Source: Emticicia sp. 21SJ11W-3 (lineage in GTDB: Bacteria > Bacteroidota > Bacteroidia > Cytophagales > Spirosomataceae). Taken from it: a stretch of DNA of 64,000 bases. The notes under the pieces are model-generated. The model was not told the origin of the DNA. It did not search any database and saw only the letters and a list, made by a program, of their open reading frames with translations. Made by a program: the position numbers and the translations under genes. Below are positions 1 to 8,055 of the stretch, piece by piece. Position 1 is the first letter of the stretch, and each line of letters starts with the position of its first letter. The stretch lies in the NCBI RefSeq assembly GCF_024138715.1, contig NZ_CP092074.1, positions 3,410,001-3,474,000 on the forward strand, in the 5' to 3' direction.

Positions 1-1
1 T

Positions 2-79
2 ATGGGAGCAACTCAACCAGGAAAAAGTATGGGCGCCGTATATGCATATCAAATTGGTGAAGGAGGTATAGAGAAATAG
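2..79 (+). other. possible 3' end of a gene entering from the left
   Basis: An open frame runs from the window edge to a TAG at 77-79 and reads ATQPGKSMGAVYAYQIGEGG near its end. It is probably the C-terminus of a longer protein cut by the window edge. The frame happens to contain an ATG at position 2, but 25 codons are too few to identify a family. A gap containing repeat sequence follows. Confidence 0.2.
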
Positions 80-167
80 CGTCCTAATTTGGTAGAGGCA
101 TAATGCATTGTGGCTTATCGACGAATTTGCTTACCAAAAATTAAATCTCCTGATTGCAAAAACCATT

Positions 168-357
168 AGAGCCGTATTGCAATTCGGCTCTACGAAAATT
201 GTCTGTTTTGGTAGAGCCACATTGCATGTGGCTAAAGGCCTGTGTGTTTAGCGGATGATGTGAGGTGTTGGAATTTGATTACTGAAAATTTTTGAACTGT
301 TCTTTTTTGTGTACTAAGAACACAATACACACCGACTAAATATATATTTAGCCGAAT
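168..357. repeat. diverged partial copy of the 226-bp hairpin repeat
   Basis: This is a partial, diverged copy of the unit seen complete at 381-606. It keeps the two facing hairpins: an AGAGCCG...CGGCTCT arm pair near 168-191, then GTAGAGCC and AGCCACA-TTGCA-TGTGGCT ending at 233. It also keeps the downstream block with GATTACTGAAAATTTTTGAA and the CGACTAAAT-type end. The opening part of the unit (ATTGACCAATTC) is missing. A further degenerate hairpin fragment lies near 90-115. No coding frame is supported here. Confidence 0.6.
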
Positions 358-380
358 AGGAAATCAGTATTTACCCGTAC

Positions 381-606
381 ATTGACCAATTCAAAATATT
401 TGGGAGCGCTACTGCCCCAGCCGCAAGCATTGCGGCTCTACGAAAATTGGGTGCTTTGGTAGAGCCACATTGCATGTGGCTCAAGGCCTGTGCGTTCGGT
501 GAGTGATGCGAAGTGGTGGTGATTTGATTACTGAAAATTTTTGAACTGTTCTTTTATGCGTTCAAAGAACGCAATCCACAACGACTAAATTTATATTTAG
601 TTGAAC
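381..606. repeat. 226-bp hairpin repeat, unit 1
   Basis: The unit begins ATTGACCAATTCAAAATATT. It then carries the perfect hairpin GCCGCAA-GCA-TTGCGGC at about 420-436, a CTCTACGAAAATTGG spacer, the facing hairpin AGCCACA-TTGCA-TGTGGCT ending near 482, and an AT-rich tail ending in CTAAATTTATATTTAGTTGA. The two hairpins form a larger imperfect inverted repeat through GGCTCTAC and GTAGAGCC, like a two-armed REP element. The same unit recurs three times in tandem at 2267-2877. The two units groups bracket two leftward genes. Confidence 0.8.
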
Positions 607-617
607 GGAGGATGTAG

Positions 618-1298
618 TTATAATAAATCACTTGCAGACTTTAAATTTTTCTCCCCCTCTTTCATTTTTTGATATTCTTCATCCCTCAGTCTAGCATTTA
701 CTTCCATATTGAAGATTTGCAACACTAAATTATATTTGTCTTTAAAATATGCAGAAAGTATTGTTACTCTCTTTTTCCCAACATTCCATCCGGCAATTAA
801 ATAGTGTCCTTCGGTTGTATAATCGTTTCTCACAGGAAAATCATATTCCGGCTTTCCATATTTCTTTGTTAATTCCTTTACCAGAGATTCTTTTTGACTT
901 TTAGTTTCATAAACATATTCGTAACGATTGTAGTTATATCCATTTATTTCAACTGACCAAAGTGAGTCTTGATAAAATTCAGGTGTAACTACAATAAATT
1001 TAAAATCTCCAATTCTATTATTATACATTATTACCGTTCCATCCAAAGAAGCTGAATAAGGTGTTTTTGTACTTTCTTTAAATTCTTCAAGTTTTTTATC
1101 AAAAACTTTCGGTGAAATACCGAAGTATATATTGCCGATAGCTCTATCTTGGTCAGCAATGGCAACACTATCTTTCCAGGCTTGTGCTTTTTTTGTGCTA
1201 TCCCTAACAGTTTCCATCCGAATTCTCTCCTTTTCCTTTTTGGATGTGCAACTTAAAATAGCAACAAAGCATATTGAAAGAAGTAGAACGTTTTTCAT
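618..1298 (-). CDS. hypothetical lipoprotein, 226 aa
   Basis: The product starts with a hydrophobic stretch followed by a lipobox-like AILSC with Cys at residue 17, so it is probably a lipoprotein. A charged, Lys/Glu-rich linker (residues 19-40) follows. The rest is a mixed alpha/beta globular domain with many aromatic residues, including NGYNYNRYEYVYETKS around residues 118-133. No catalytic motif or known family was recognised. The gene lies just inside the left repeat unit, 113 bp downstream of the next leftward gene, so the two could be co-transcribed. Its low GC matches the accessory region. The start is the only one in frame with the signal peptide. Confidence 0.75.
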   Translation of the reverse strand: MKNVLLLSICFVAILSCTSKKEKERIRMETVRDSTKKAQAWKDSVAIADQDRAIGNIYFGISPKVFDKKLEEFKESTKTPYSASLDGTVIMYNNRIGDFKFIVVTPEFYQDSLWSVEINGYNYNRYEYVYETKSQKESLVKELTKKYGKPEYDFPVRNDYTTEGHYLIAGWNVGKKRVTILSAYFKDKYNLVLQIFNMEVNARLRDEEYQKMKEGEKNLKSASDLL

Positions 1299-1411
1299 AC
1301 AATAGATTTATTTTAGTATAAGTTTAAATCTTATTACATTAATAGGTTCGTAGATTTTTTGGTTTCTTATGATGATAATGTTTTTTGTATTGTAAAAAGC
1401 AGAATTTAATT

Positions 1412-1951
1412 TTATTCTTCTTTTTTAATGCTGTCTTCGATATACCATTTGCGATTAAAGTCGTTGAAATCCTCCATTTGCTTATTAAGAACGCCTATTA
1501 ATCCACCTTCCCATTCGCCATATACGGCATTGCCCTCGGCATCAAGCAAATTCTCAGGCATGGTACGAAGCGTATACATTGGATTTTGGTCTCCAAACTC
1601 TTCTCCTAATTTTTGGAAGTAATCACCCTTGAGTATAAACTTTAAATTATTTCTGAATGATAATTCAACTTTATCAAAAGATTTATCTTTAAGTGCATTA
1701 GCAGTATGCAAAAGAACTCTGAATACATCAATAGGGGCTTTTTCATCTTTTACTTCTTCTAGGTTGAAGGTAAGTGTTTTTGATTGCGTATAATTTTTGT
1801 AGTGGACATCAATTTTTATGCCTTCATTACGAACATCACTATTCAATTTCTCTTTGACGGGTTTGATAATTGTGAAATAGTTGAAACAGTAGATCACTGC
1901 TGGAATAGTTATTACTACTAATACAGCAATAAGAAGAATTAGTTTTTTCAT
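1412..1951 (-). CDS. hypothetical membrane-anchored protein, about 179 aa
   Basis: The ATG at 1951 is preferred because it opens a clean N-terminal anchor, KKLILLIAVLVVITIPAVI. The frame stays open upstream to 2035, giving a 207-aa version with a poorly hydrophobic leader. After the membrane segment the protein is a roughly 150-residue extracytoplasmic domain with alternating charged and hydrophobic residues (SKTLTFNLEEVKD, FDKVELSFRNNLKFIL). No known family was recognised. It is upstream of the 226-aa lipoprotein gene on the same strand. The two sit between copies of the 226-bp repeat and may be one accessory cassette. Confidence 0.65.
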   Translation of the reverse strand: MKKLILLIAVLVVITIPAVIYCFNYFTIIKPVKEKLNSDVRNEGIKIDVHYKNYTQSKTLTFNLEEVKDEKAPIDVFRVLLHTANALKDKSFDKVELSFRNNLKFILKGDYFQKLGEEFGDQNPMYTLRTMPENLLDAEGNAVYGEWEGGLIGVLNKQMEDFNDFNRKWYIEDSIKKEE

Positions 1952-2213
1952 TGGTTTAGGTAAAGGTTTTATTAAAAATGACATTATTGACAATTTGTGT
2001 TGCCATCTCTTAATTGTGTTGAAGTATTTAATCAAACAGCATATTTAGTGACAGCCAAGCAATAAAAGAAATTATAGTTAATTCAAATAAAATATATTTG
2101 TATAACAAAGTAAAGATTTCGATAAATATATTTTCGGCTCTATTTAAAAGGAACTCAGATAGGCTTTAGTGCTTAATCCCTCAATGTCTATTATTATTAG
2201 AACAACAATACTT

Positions 2214-2877
2214 CCATGCGTTCCAAGAACGCAATAAACACCGAATAAATTTATATTTAGTTGAATATTGACCAATTCAAAATATTTGGGAGCGCTTCTG
2301 CCCCAGCCGCAAGCATTGCGGCTCTACGAAAATTGGGGGCTTTGGTAGAGCCAAATTGTAGGTGGCTCAAGGCCTGTCTGTTCGGCGGAAGATGCGAAGT
2401 GGTGGTGATTTGATTACTGAAAATTTTTGAACTGTTCTTTTTTGTGTTCAAAGAACGCAATCCACAACGACTAAATTTATATTTACCCGAACATTGACCA
2501 ATTCAAAATATTTGGGAGCGCTTCTGCCCCAGCCGCAAGCATTGCGGCTCTACGAAAATTGGGGGCTTTGGTAGAGCCACATTGCATGTGGCTCAAGGCC
2601 TGTATGTTCGGCGGAAGATTTGAAGTGGTGGTCTTTTGATTACTAAAAATTTCTTAAACTGTTCTTTTTTGCGTACTAAGAACACAATACACAGCGGCTA
2701 AATAAATAATTAGTTGAATATTGACCAATTCAAAATATTTGGGAGCGCTTCTGCCCCAGCCGCAAGCATTGCGGCTCTACGAAAATTGGGGGCTTTGGTA
2801 GGCTGAAGGCCTGTCTGTTTTGTGGGTGATGTGAGATGCGTTTGAGTGATTTTGTATTTGATATTCTTTTTTCATTT
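2214..2877. repeat. tandem array of the 226-bp hairpin repeat, units 2-4
   Basis: A partial tail (2214-2266) is followed by unit 2 (2267-2492, 226 bp), unit 3 (2493-2719, 227 bp) and a truncated, more diverged unit 4 (2720-2877). Each unit starts ATTGACCAATTCAAAATATT and carries the GCCGCAAGCATTGCGGC hairpin. Units 2 and 3 also carry the second, facing hairpin; unit 4 has lost it (GGTAGGCTGAAGGCC instead). Open frames crossing this region come from reading the repeat itself and do not look like genes. Short relatives of the hairpin alone occur near 8100-8125 and 9577-9602. The array ends just before the small gene broken by the IS element. Confidence 0.8.
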
Positions 2878-2932
2878 ATGAGTTTTAAAAACCTTACCCA
2901 CAGAGGCTGTCTAAAAAGGTCTAAAAAATAGG

Positions 2933-2967
2933 AATCCCCGGTCAAAAAAGACGCGGGGATTTTTCTT
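2933..2967 (+). terminator. IS-borne terminator hairpin upstream of the transposase
   Basis: The stem AATCCCCG (2933-2940) pairs with CGGGGATT (2954-2961), and GTC/GAC extends it inside to a six-A loop with one bulged G. A T-rich run (TTTTTCTTT) follows on the plus strand. Its place between the left terminal repeat and the transposase start fits the known role of such hairpins in blocking read-through transcription from outside the element. Confidence 0.6.
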
Positions 2968-3013
2968 TGTTCCTCTAAAAAGTGTTATCTTAGAGGTGCA
3001 ACACAAAGAGAAG

Positions 3014-4639
3014 ATGAAGATACATTTTAAATCGTTACCGGCCAATAAATTAAGTCTTTTTCCGGAAGATATATTTTCCAGAATACCACAGAATCACCCG
3101 GTTCGCCTCGTGAACGAAGTCGTTGACGGACTGGATATAAGCATGCTTGTTTCCCAATATAAAGGAGGGGGAACCAGCAGCTACCATCCCCGGATGCTAC
3201 TGAAAGTATTATTCTACAGCTACCTTTCGAATATTTATTCCTGCCGTAAAATAGAGAAAGCCTTACAGGAGAACATTCACTTGATGTGGTTGTCGGGTAA
3301 CAGCACTCCTGATTACCGGACCATTAACTACTTTCGGGGTAAACGCTTAAAAGGCCATATTCAAAGCCTGTTTGCAGCAGTAGTACGGATGCTTCATGAA
3401 TTGCAATATGTGAGTTTGGATTTGCAGTATGTGGATGGTACGAAAATAGAGTCCGCCTCTGGCCGCTACAGTTTTGTATGGAAAGGGTCAGTAGAGAAGA
3501 ACAAAGCTAAACTGGAAGGCAAAATCCAGTCTGTCTTATCAGAGATAGAATCACAGATTAAGCAAGACCAGGGCGAGCTAAATAGAATAGAGACCCCCAA
3601 ACCCATAGACAGCACCGAACTTAAGAACAAGCTTGCAGAGTTGAATAGTAAACAAAAGGGTAGTACTAAACAGACGCAAAAGCAAATAAAGCAACTGCAA
3701 GATGAACACTTGCCCCGCTTAGAGAAGTATGAACAGCAGTTGGAAACGCTTGGCGAGCGGAATAGTTATAGCAAGACCGATGAAGAGGCCACATTCATGC
3801 GACTCAAAGATGACCATATGCAGAATGGTCAACTCAAACCAGCCTATAATAGTCAGATTAGTACCGAGAACCAGTTTATTACCCATTACAGCATCCATCA
3901 GACAGCAGGAGATACCACCACACTTACCCAACACCTGGAGGGTTTTCAGGAGCAATACGGCAAGCAAAGTACAGAGGTAGTGGCCGATGCAGGTTATGGT
4001 AGTGAACAGAACTATGAGTGGCTTGAAGAGAAAGCCATAAAAGCGTATGTGAAGTACAATTACTTTCATAAAGAGCAGAAACGTTCACAGAAGAACAATC
4101 CATTTTTGGTTCAGAATCTGTATTACAACAAAGCCTTAGACTTTTATGTATGTCCTATGGGTCAAAGAATGGTATGTGTCGGCCAAGGTAAAAGGACAAG
4201 CAGCAATGGCTATGAGTCCGGTGTCAGGTATTATCAGGCCAAGCGATGCGATGGATGCCCCTTAAGAGGGATGTGCCATAAAAGTAAAGTCAACCGAAGA
4301 ATAGAGGTCAATCCCAGACTTAATGAACTGAAAGCAAAGGCAAGGGCTTGGTTACTCTCAGAAGAAGGGCTTAAACACCGAAGTAAAAGACCCATAGAGG
4401 TAGAAGCTGTCTTCGGACAGATGAAAAGTAATAACAAGTTCTCAAGATTTACTTTAAGGGGTCTTCAGAAGGTAGGTATTGAGTTTGGCCTGATGGCTAT
4501 CGGGCATAATCTGAGAAAGTGGGCAGCAAAACGCCTGTCTGAACAAGAAAATCAACAAAATTCAGTATCTACCGCTCAAAATAGGACTATTTATGTACTT
4601 TTTGAATCTTACCAGATAAAATATCGCTACGCCGCTTAG
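3014..4639 (+). CDS. IS1182 family transposase
   Basis: This DDE transposase cuts and joins the ends of its own element. The ATG at 3014 (541 aa) is preferred because AAAGAG lies just upstream. A GTG at 2996 would add six residues. The N-terminal part, with FSRIPQNHPVRLVNEVVDGL, is the typical IS1182/DUF772 segment. Candidate catalytic acids are Asp in QYVDGTKIES (about residue 143), Asp in VVADAGYGSEQ (about 324) and Glu in RPIEVEAVFGQMK (about 460). A Lys/Glu-rich coiled-coil insertion occupies about residues 165-250. A Cys cluster (CDGCPLRGMC) precedes the C-terminal part. Length is normal for the family and the frame is intact, so the element is probably still mobile. Confidence 0.92.
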   Translation: MKIHFKSLPANKLSLFPEDIFSRIPQNHPVRLVNEVVDGLDISMLVSQYKGGGTSSYHPRMLLKVLFYSYLSNIYSCRKIEKALQENIHLMWLSGNSTPDYRTINYFRGKRLKGHIQSLFAAVVRMLHELQYVSLDLQYVDGTKIESASGRYSFVWKGSVEKNKAKLEGKIQSVLSEIESQIKQDQGELNRIETPKPIDSTELKNKLAELNSKQKGSTKQTQKQIKQLQDEHLPRLEKYEQQLETLGERNSYSKTDEEATFMRLKDDHMQNGQLKPAYNSQISTENQFITHYSIHQTAGDTTTLTQHLEGFQEQYGKQSTEVVADAGYGSEQNYEWLEEKAIKAYVKYNYFHKEQKRSQKNNPFLVQNLYYNKALDFYVCPMGQRMVCVGQGKRTSSNGYESGVRYYQAKRCDGCPLRGMCHKSKVNRRIEVNPRLNELKAKARAWLLSEEGLKHRSKRPIEVEAVFGQMKSNNKFSRFTLRGLQKVGIEFGLMAIGHNLRKWAAKRLSEQENQQNSVSTAQNRTIYVLFESYQIKYRYAA

Positions 4640-4854
4640 TAAAACCCGAATCATTCCTATCTAAACCAAAAAAAGAAGCTGCCCCTTTTTGGACAGCCTC
4701 ACGGGGAAGCATATCATAAGTTAAAAATTTGATGAACTTTTAAGCTTGCTTGGCCAAGAATTAAATCCGGCAATATATGAAGTACTTAAAGAGTATATTA
4801 CTTTTGTGTACTCCATGAATATTTTACAAACAGGGATGATTGAAAATTTCTTAA

Positions 4855-5328
4855 TTATTTTAGAATTGTAATTACTCTTTCGCCATCGGCTTGAGTCCAC
4901 ATTAATTTGTCATTGACCAAAATTTTTTCCGTGATGCTCATGGTCTTGTCGTTTTTTATGTGAAAGGTAATTACATCTACATCGTTGTCAGTCCAATAGA
5001 TTTTTACTTTGTTTATATCTCCTGGGGATTCATGCATTGAAGCGAAAACTCTCATATAATACTTACCGTTTTGCTGAAATAGTAATGGTTTATTGTAAGG
5101 CATCAAGTTAATAGGCCATTTTTGATTATTTGCAGATGCATATTCGAGCGCGATATCTCCAAAAACATAGTGGCCAGGCTGATTTTGATTTAATAAATCT
5201 ATGTTTGTGTCTTTTTTTAGAACGGATACCTCAATCGCTGTATCAACTATATCGCAACATATTTCCCTGTGCTTATCGCAGGAGGTTAGGAAAAGGGTTA
5301 GGAAGAAGAATGTGATTATCGTTTTCAT
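4855..5328 (-). CDS. hypothetical lipoprotein, 157 aa
   Basis: A signal peptide (KTIITFFFLTLFLTS) ends at a lipobox Cys at residue 17, so the protein is probably lipid-anchored. Two more Cys follow in EICCDIVD. The mature part has beta-strand-like segments (KYYMRVFASMHES, DVDVITFHIKND). No known family was recognised. The short folded domain with an anchor resembles many accessory Bacteroidota lipoproteins. The gene lies directly right of the IS element and downstream of the broken C10 protease, 10 bp apart and on the same strand. It could be an inhibitor partner of that protease, since C10 proteases often neighbour small inhibitors, but nothing in its sequence proves this. Confidence 0.7.
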   Translation of the reverse strand: MKTIITFFFLTLFLTSCDKHREICCDIVDTAIEVSVLKKDTNIDLLNQNQPGHYVFGDIALEYASANNQKWPINLMPYNKPLLFQQNGKYYMRVFASMHESPGDINKVKIYWTDNDVDVITFHIKNDKTMSITEKILVNDKLMWTQADGERVITILK

Positions 5329-5338
5329 GGTTTTACTG

Positions 5339-5919
5339 TTAAAATAAATTATAAATCATATAAGGATCAACATTATATGAATGGTAACGCGATGGATCTG
5401 GGTTGAAATTGTCATAAGCAAACCATCCATCTTCACCACCTCTCCGTCCCCAAGTCATATGGAGATATAGATATGTACCAGATTCACAAAAATTATACGA
5501 ATCATAACCATCACATACCCAAGCGTGTCCACCATCAATATAATAAAATATCCACCAGTTGGCAAACCATCCTCCTGATAAATAAACCGAGTGCCCATTA
5601 TTTAAATTTGATATAACCGTCGGAGCATAATAGTTGGCAAGTGTTGCATAAGTATAACCATAATCATTTACGAAAGCATCTCTCGCGTCGTCATCTCCTG
5701 CTCCTGATTTTCAATCTGGTGTTCAACACTGGCTAAAATCTGCTTACTAACCAAATTCTGAGCAGGAGCGAATGTTCGGTATTTTGAATAGCTTTTAGTT
5801 TTGGCTATTGGTTGTGAGTTGTTTTTTGATGGATCGTCCTTGTCATCATTGGCGAATGTTGGCAAGCAACTCATCATGATTATTAGCACAGCAATTACTA
5901 TAGGTAAAATTCGCTTCAT
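5339..5919 (-). pseudogene. C10 (streptopain-like) peptidase with internal deletion and frameshift
   Basis: The 5' part (5668-5919) encodes a signal peptide (KRILPIVIAVLIIMMS) and about 60 residues of leader, then stops. From about 5710 down to 5339 another frame continues as GDDDARDAFVNDYGY, YIDGGHAWVCDGY and YLHMTWGRRGGEDGWF, ending NLF-stop. DGGHAWVCDGY carries the catalytic His of the C10 family, and the LHMTWG-type block is its conserved C-terminal signature. The pro-region and the segment with the catalytic Cys are missing, so the gene cannot make an active protease. The junction lies near 5690-5720, where the two frames overlap. The 3' part has no start codon of its own. Confidence 0.75.
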
Positions 5920-5968
5920 TTTAATATTGTATCTAAATGATTGGATTTTTTTTAGATATATTAATTTA

Positions 5969-6583
5969 TTAGTACCAATTATATACTAATCCACAATTTT
6001 CTCTTTCTTTTACGGCTTTTAGTAACTCTATCCATAAAAACATAATTCTTCTTTCCATATGATTTTCCTTTCCAAAAACATCCATTTTTTCTTTAAAGTT
6101 ATGTTCCTCCCATTTTTTTAGAACTGTATCAACCATATTCGGGCTTAAGGTTTTGTTAGCAAATATCTTGCTTGTATACTGTAAAAGTTCATAGTCATAA
6201 TCTTTAAAAACGTTTTCAATATTAACCTCTAATGGCGCACCCCATCTACCGAATGTTAAATCTTGAATAAGTTCTAAAGCCTCTATGTCTTCTTCTGAAA
6301 GAATATGCTTGTTAGCATACACATTATTATCTAATTCAAGTATATAACGGTAATGAGTCAAGTCCATAGGTACTTGTACCAATTCAATCCAATCATATCC
6401 TTCCAGAGGAATAGGCTTAAAAAAATATTTTTTAGTATTTTCTGAATAATCTAAGCGAAGGGTATCATCTACAGTTAAATCCAAAACCTCCTTTAAATCG
6501 TCATAAGGATAAACCGCTTTATAAGCATTCGTTAAATTATTCAATAGATTATCCCACTTTAAATAAAAATATCTTGCATACAT
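5969..6583 (-). CDS. hypothetical acidic protein, about 204 aa
   Basis: The ATG at 6583 is preferred; the frame extends to a TTG at 6619 that overlaps the upstream remnant. The product has no signal peptide or membrane segment and is rich in Asp, Glu and aromatics. It looks like a soluble alpha-helical protein (KWDNLLNNLTNAYKAVYP, LKKWEEHNFKEKMDVF). No family was recognised. The upstream remnant stops 4 bp before this start, as in a translationally coupled pair. That arrangement is common for a toxin followed by its immunity protein, so an immunity role is possible but unproven. Base composition is AT-rich like the surrounding accessory region. Confidence 0.65.
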   Translation of the reverse strand: MYARYFYLKWDNLLNNLTNAYKAVYPYDDLKEVLDLTVDDTLRLDYSENTKKYFFKPIPLEGYDWIELVQVPMDLTHYRYILELDNNVYANKHILSEEDIEALELIQDLTFGRWGAPLEVNIENVFKDYDYELLQYTSKIFANKTLSPNMVDTVLKKWEEHNFKEKMDVFGKENHMERRIMFLWIELLKAVKERENCGLVYNWY

Positions 6584-6587
6584 GAGT

Positions 6588-6833
6588 TTATTTTTTGTGG
6601 CACCATTTTGCCATTTCAACTTGCAATTGGTCTTTAGTAATATCTGCTTCAGTATACGTATTGAAAGGGAGAGGTGTAGTTGTAGGGGATGATTTCTGCT
6701 TCATTACTACTCCAACCATTTCGAGATTGTCAATATTGGTGTCAGATAAATAAATGTTGCGAAAAGTGCTGACTGGTATATCTGTACCTCTATTAATAGT
6801 TACTATATAATTACTACTTGATGGATCTGAATT
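6588..6833 (-). pseudogene. 3' remnant of an unidentified gene
   Basis: Reading leftward from 6833 the frame gives SDPSSSNYIVTINRGTDIP, then VSTFRNIYLSDTNIDN, and ends KWCHKK-stop at 6588. It has protein-like composition but no start codon, and it begins exactly where the palindromic element at 6843 ends. Four bases separate its stop from the next ATG, so it was probably the 3' end of a larger gene coupled to the downstream orphan. The family was not recognised. Confidence 0.45.
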
Positions 6834-6842
6834 TTATGTCTC

Positions 6843-6891
6843 GTCAGGGTCTTCCGTGCGTGTAAGACCACGGTAGGCAGGAGACCCTGTC
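6843..6891. repeat. 49-bp palindromic element, copy 1
   Basis: Inverted ends GTCAGGGTCTTCC and GGCAGGAGACCCTGTC surround a core containing GTGCGTGTAAG. The same element occurs at 8007-8055 and 9482-9530. Here it lies downstream of the first propeller gene and borders a truncated reading frame. It is probably a dispersed non-coding repeat. Confidence 0.65.
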
Positions 6892-6940
6892 GTAGTAGTA
6901 TAGGTATCAATGCCCATATTTTTTATACTTCAACTGGTAT

Positions 6941-7972
6941 TCAGACCGTTTCAAGGCGATATTTATAAATAGTGGGACTTGAATCCATCATGAAAAGGTA
7001 ATCTTTATAGATCATTAATGGCCTTCTGAATGAATCCCAACCTTTGAAAGGAGGTACAAAACTATCTACGATGGTATTTTTCTCTTTGTCAATGATAAAT
7101 ATTTCAGCTTCATCTGAAAATGAGATGATATAATTTTTATAAAAACAGCCTATACTTGAGGCTAGCCCATAGGAATCTTTATAAAGATTGGTATCAAACC
7201 AATTTTCCTGATAGTGTAAAAGTTCTCCTGTGTCACAACTTATTATGCGAATAAATCCTCTATTAAATTGATAGGCCTTTCCCTCTGCCACATCTATTAA
7301 ATCAGTATCATTTTCGCTTATCCAAGTAAGTTGTCCAGTTTGAATATGAATACATAAAGTGTGACTACCATTGATGCTAAAAATAAGATTGCCTTTGTAT
7401 TCAGTTACTAAAGATGACATACTGCATCTTTCAATAAAATACTTACTTAAGTCAAAACTCCACAATAGTTTATTTTCATCCAGCTTAAAGCATTTCATTA
7501 TAAAAGACTCATTCTCCTTAGCATAAAATATTATCCTTTCTTCATCTACATATAGTTCAGTTAACTTTTCCAGATTCTCTATTTCATAAATAACTTCCTT
7601 GGAAAGGAAATCATACATGATAATTTTAAGGAATCGTTTTTTTGACAATATCAGAATGGAGATATTCTTATTATTTAAGTAATGGTCATATAATCCATAT
7701 CCCTCTTCATCAGGAGCATAATTTATTAAATTAAGTTCATTACCTTCCTTACTATTAATATAGAATAACTCCCCTTGAGTTGATACAAATTCAATACTGT
7801 TTCCTTTCATTCTAAGAAAACGGAGTTTTAAATTAGGTGGAATTACAATTTCTCTTCTATTATGATAGTCTTCAATATAGAGATTATTATGATGAGAAAA
7901 TGCTGCCCCTTGAGAGGTAACTAATATATCCCCGGCATTTGAAAATCTACTTTCTTCTATAAATTTTAGCAT
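6941..7972 (-). CDS. beta-propeller-like hypothetical protein, tandem copy A, 343 aa
   Basis: The ATG at 7972 is chosen. The upstream extension to 8059 only reads through the palindromic repeat. The product begins LKFIEESRFSNAGDILVTSQ and has repeated short beta segments with aromatic and acidic turns, such as KLLWSFDLSKYF, TGQLTWISEND and GLASSIGCFYKNYIISFSDE. This resembles PQQ/WD-type propellers with no signal peptide. No catalytic site is evident. It is a close duplicate of the gene at 8416-9447, the same length and near-identical over the first 130 residues. Such cytoplasmic propellers in repeat-rich accessory regions can be immunity proteins, but that is a guess. Confidence 0.7.
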   Translation of the reverse strand: MLKFIEESRFSNAGDILVTSQGAAFSHHNNLYIEDYHNRREIVIPPNLKLRFLRMKGNSIEFVSTQGELFYINSKEGNELNLINYAPDEEGYGLYDHYLNNKNISILILSKKRFLKIIMYDFLSKEVIYEIENLEKLTELYVDEERIIFYAKENESFIMKCFKLDENKLLWSFDLSKYFIERCSMSSLVTEYKGNLIFSINGSHTLCIHIQTGQLTWISENDTDLIDVAEGKAYQFNRGFIRIISCDTGELLHYQENWFDTNLYKDSYGLASSIGCFYKNYIISFSDEAEIFIIDKEKNTIVDSFVPPFKGWDSFRRPLMIYKDYLFMMDSSPTIYKYRLETV

Positions 7973-8006
7973 ATAATTATTGATAAATATTTCTGATTTA
8001 TGTCTC

Positions 8007-8055
8007 GTCAGGGTCTTCCGTGCGTGTAAGCCACAGGTAGGCAGGAGACCCTGAC
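8007..8055. repeat. 49-bp palindromic element, copy 2
   Basis: GTCAGGGTCTTCC and GGAGACCCTGAC form the inverted ends. The element lies about 35 bp upstream of the start of propeller gene A, so it would be in its 5' leader or promoter. A CTACGATAAGCCGCAAGCAT hairpin block follows at about 8095-8130, related to the repeats at the left end of the window. Confidence 0.7.

Larger units (their letters stand above)
2903..4700 (+). mobile_element. IS1182-type insertion sequence, apparently complete
   Basis: The element is 1798 bp. Its left end reads GAGGCTGTCTAAAAAGG, and the reverse complement of its right end reads GAGGCTGTCCAAAAAGGG. These are near-perfect terminal inverted repeats of about 17 bp. 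It carries one intact DDE transposase gene and a terminator-like hairpin just inside the left end. No clear target-site duplication is visible: the left flank ends CACA and the right flank starts ACGG. Its composition is more GC-rich than the surrounding AT-rich DNA. It is inserted at codon 9 of a small reading frame, immediately after the 226-bp repeat array. Confidence 0.88.
2878..4871 (+). pseudogene. small gene split by the IS element and frameshifted
   Basis: An ATG at 2878 begins MSFKNLTH and is cut by the left IS end at 2902. The same frame resumes at 4701 as GEAYHKLK. It then needs a one-base shift in the A-run at 4723-4727 to continue as KFDELLSLLGQELNPAIYEV and on to a TAA at 4869-4871. 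The rebuilt product is about 65 aa, helical and acidic, of unknown family. The split and the shift are read directly. That the halves were once one gene is inferred from the matching frame and the protein-like composition of the right half. The 3' end overlaps the convergent gene at 4855 by 17 bp. Confidence 0.4.

Noticed and set aside
381-2877. CRISPR array
   Set aside because: The repeats are about 226 bp with no short unique spacers between them, and no cas gene is present.
2257-2945. Leftward frames across the repeats next to the IS element
   Set aside because: Their sequence is the repeat unit itself, and similar translations recur from unit to unit, so they are not independent genes.
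2899-4704. Target-site duplication at the IS1182 ends
   Set aside because: Left flank CACA and right flank ACGG do not match, and shifting the ends by one or two bases did not help.
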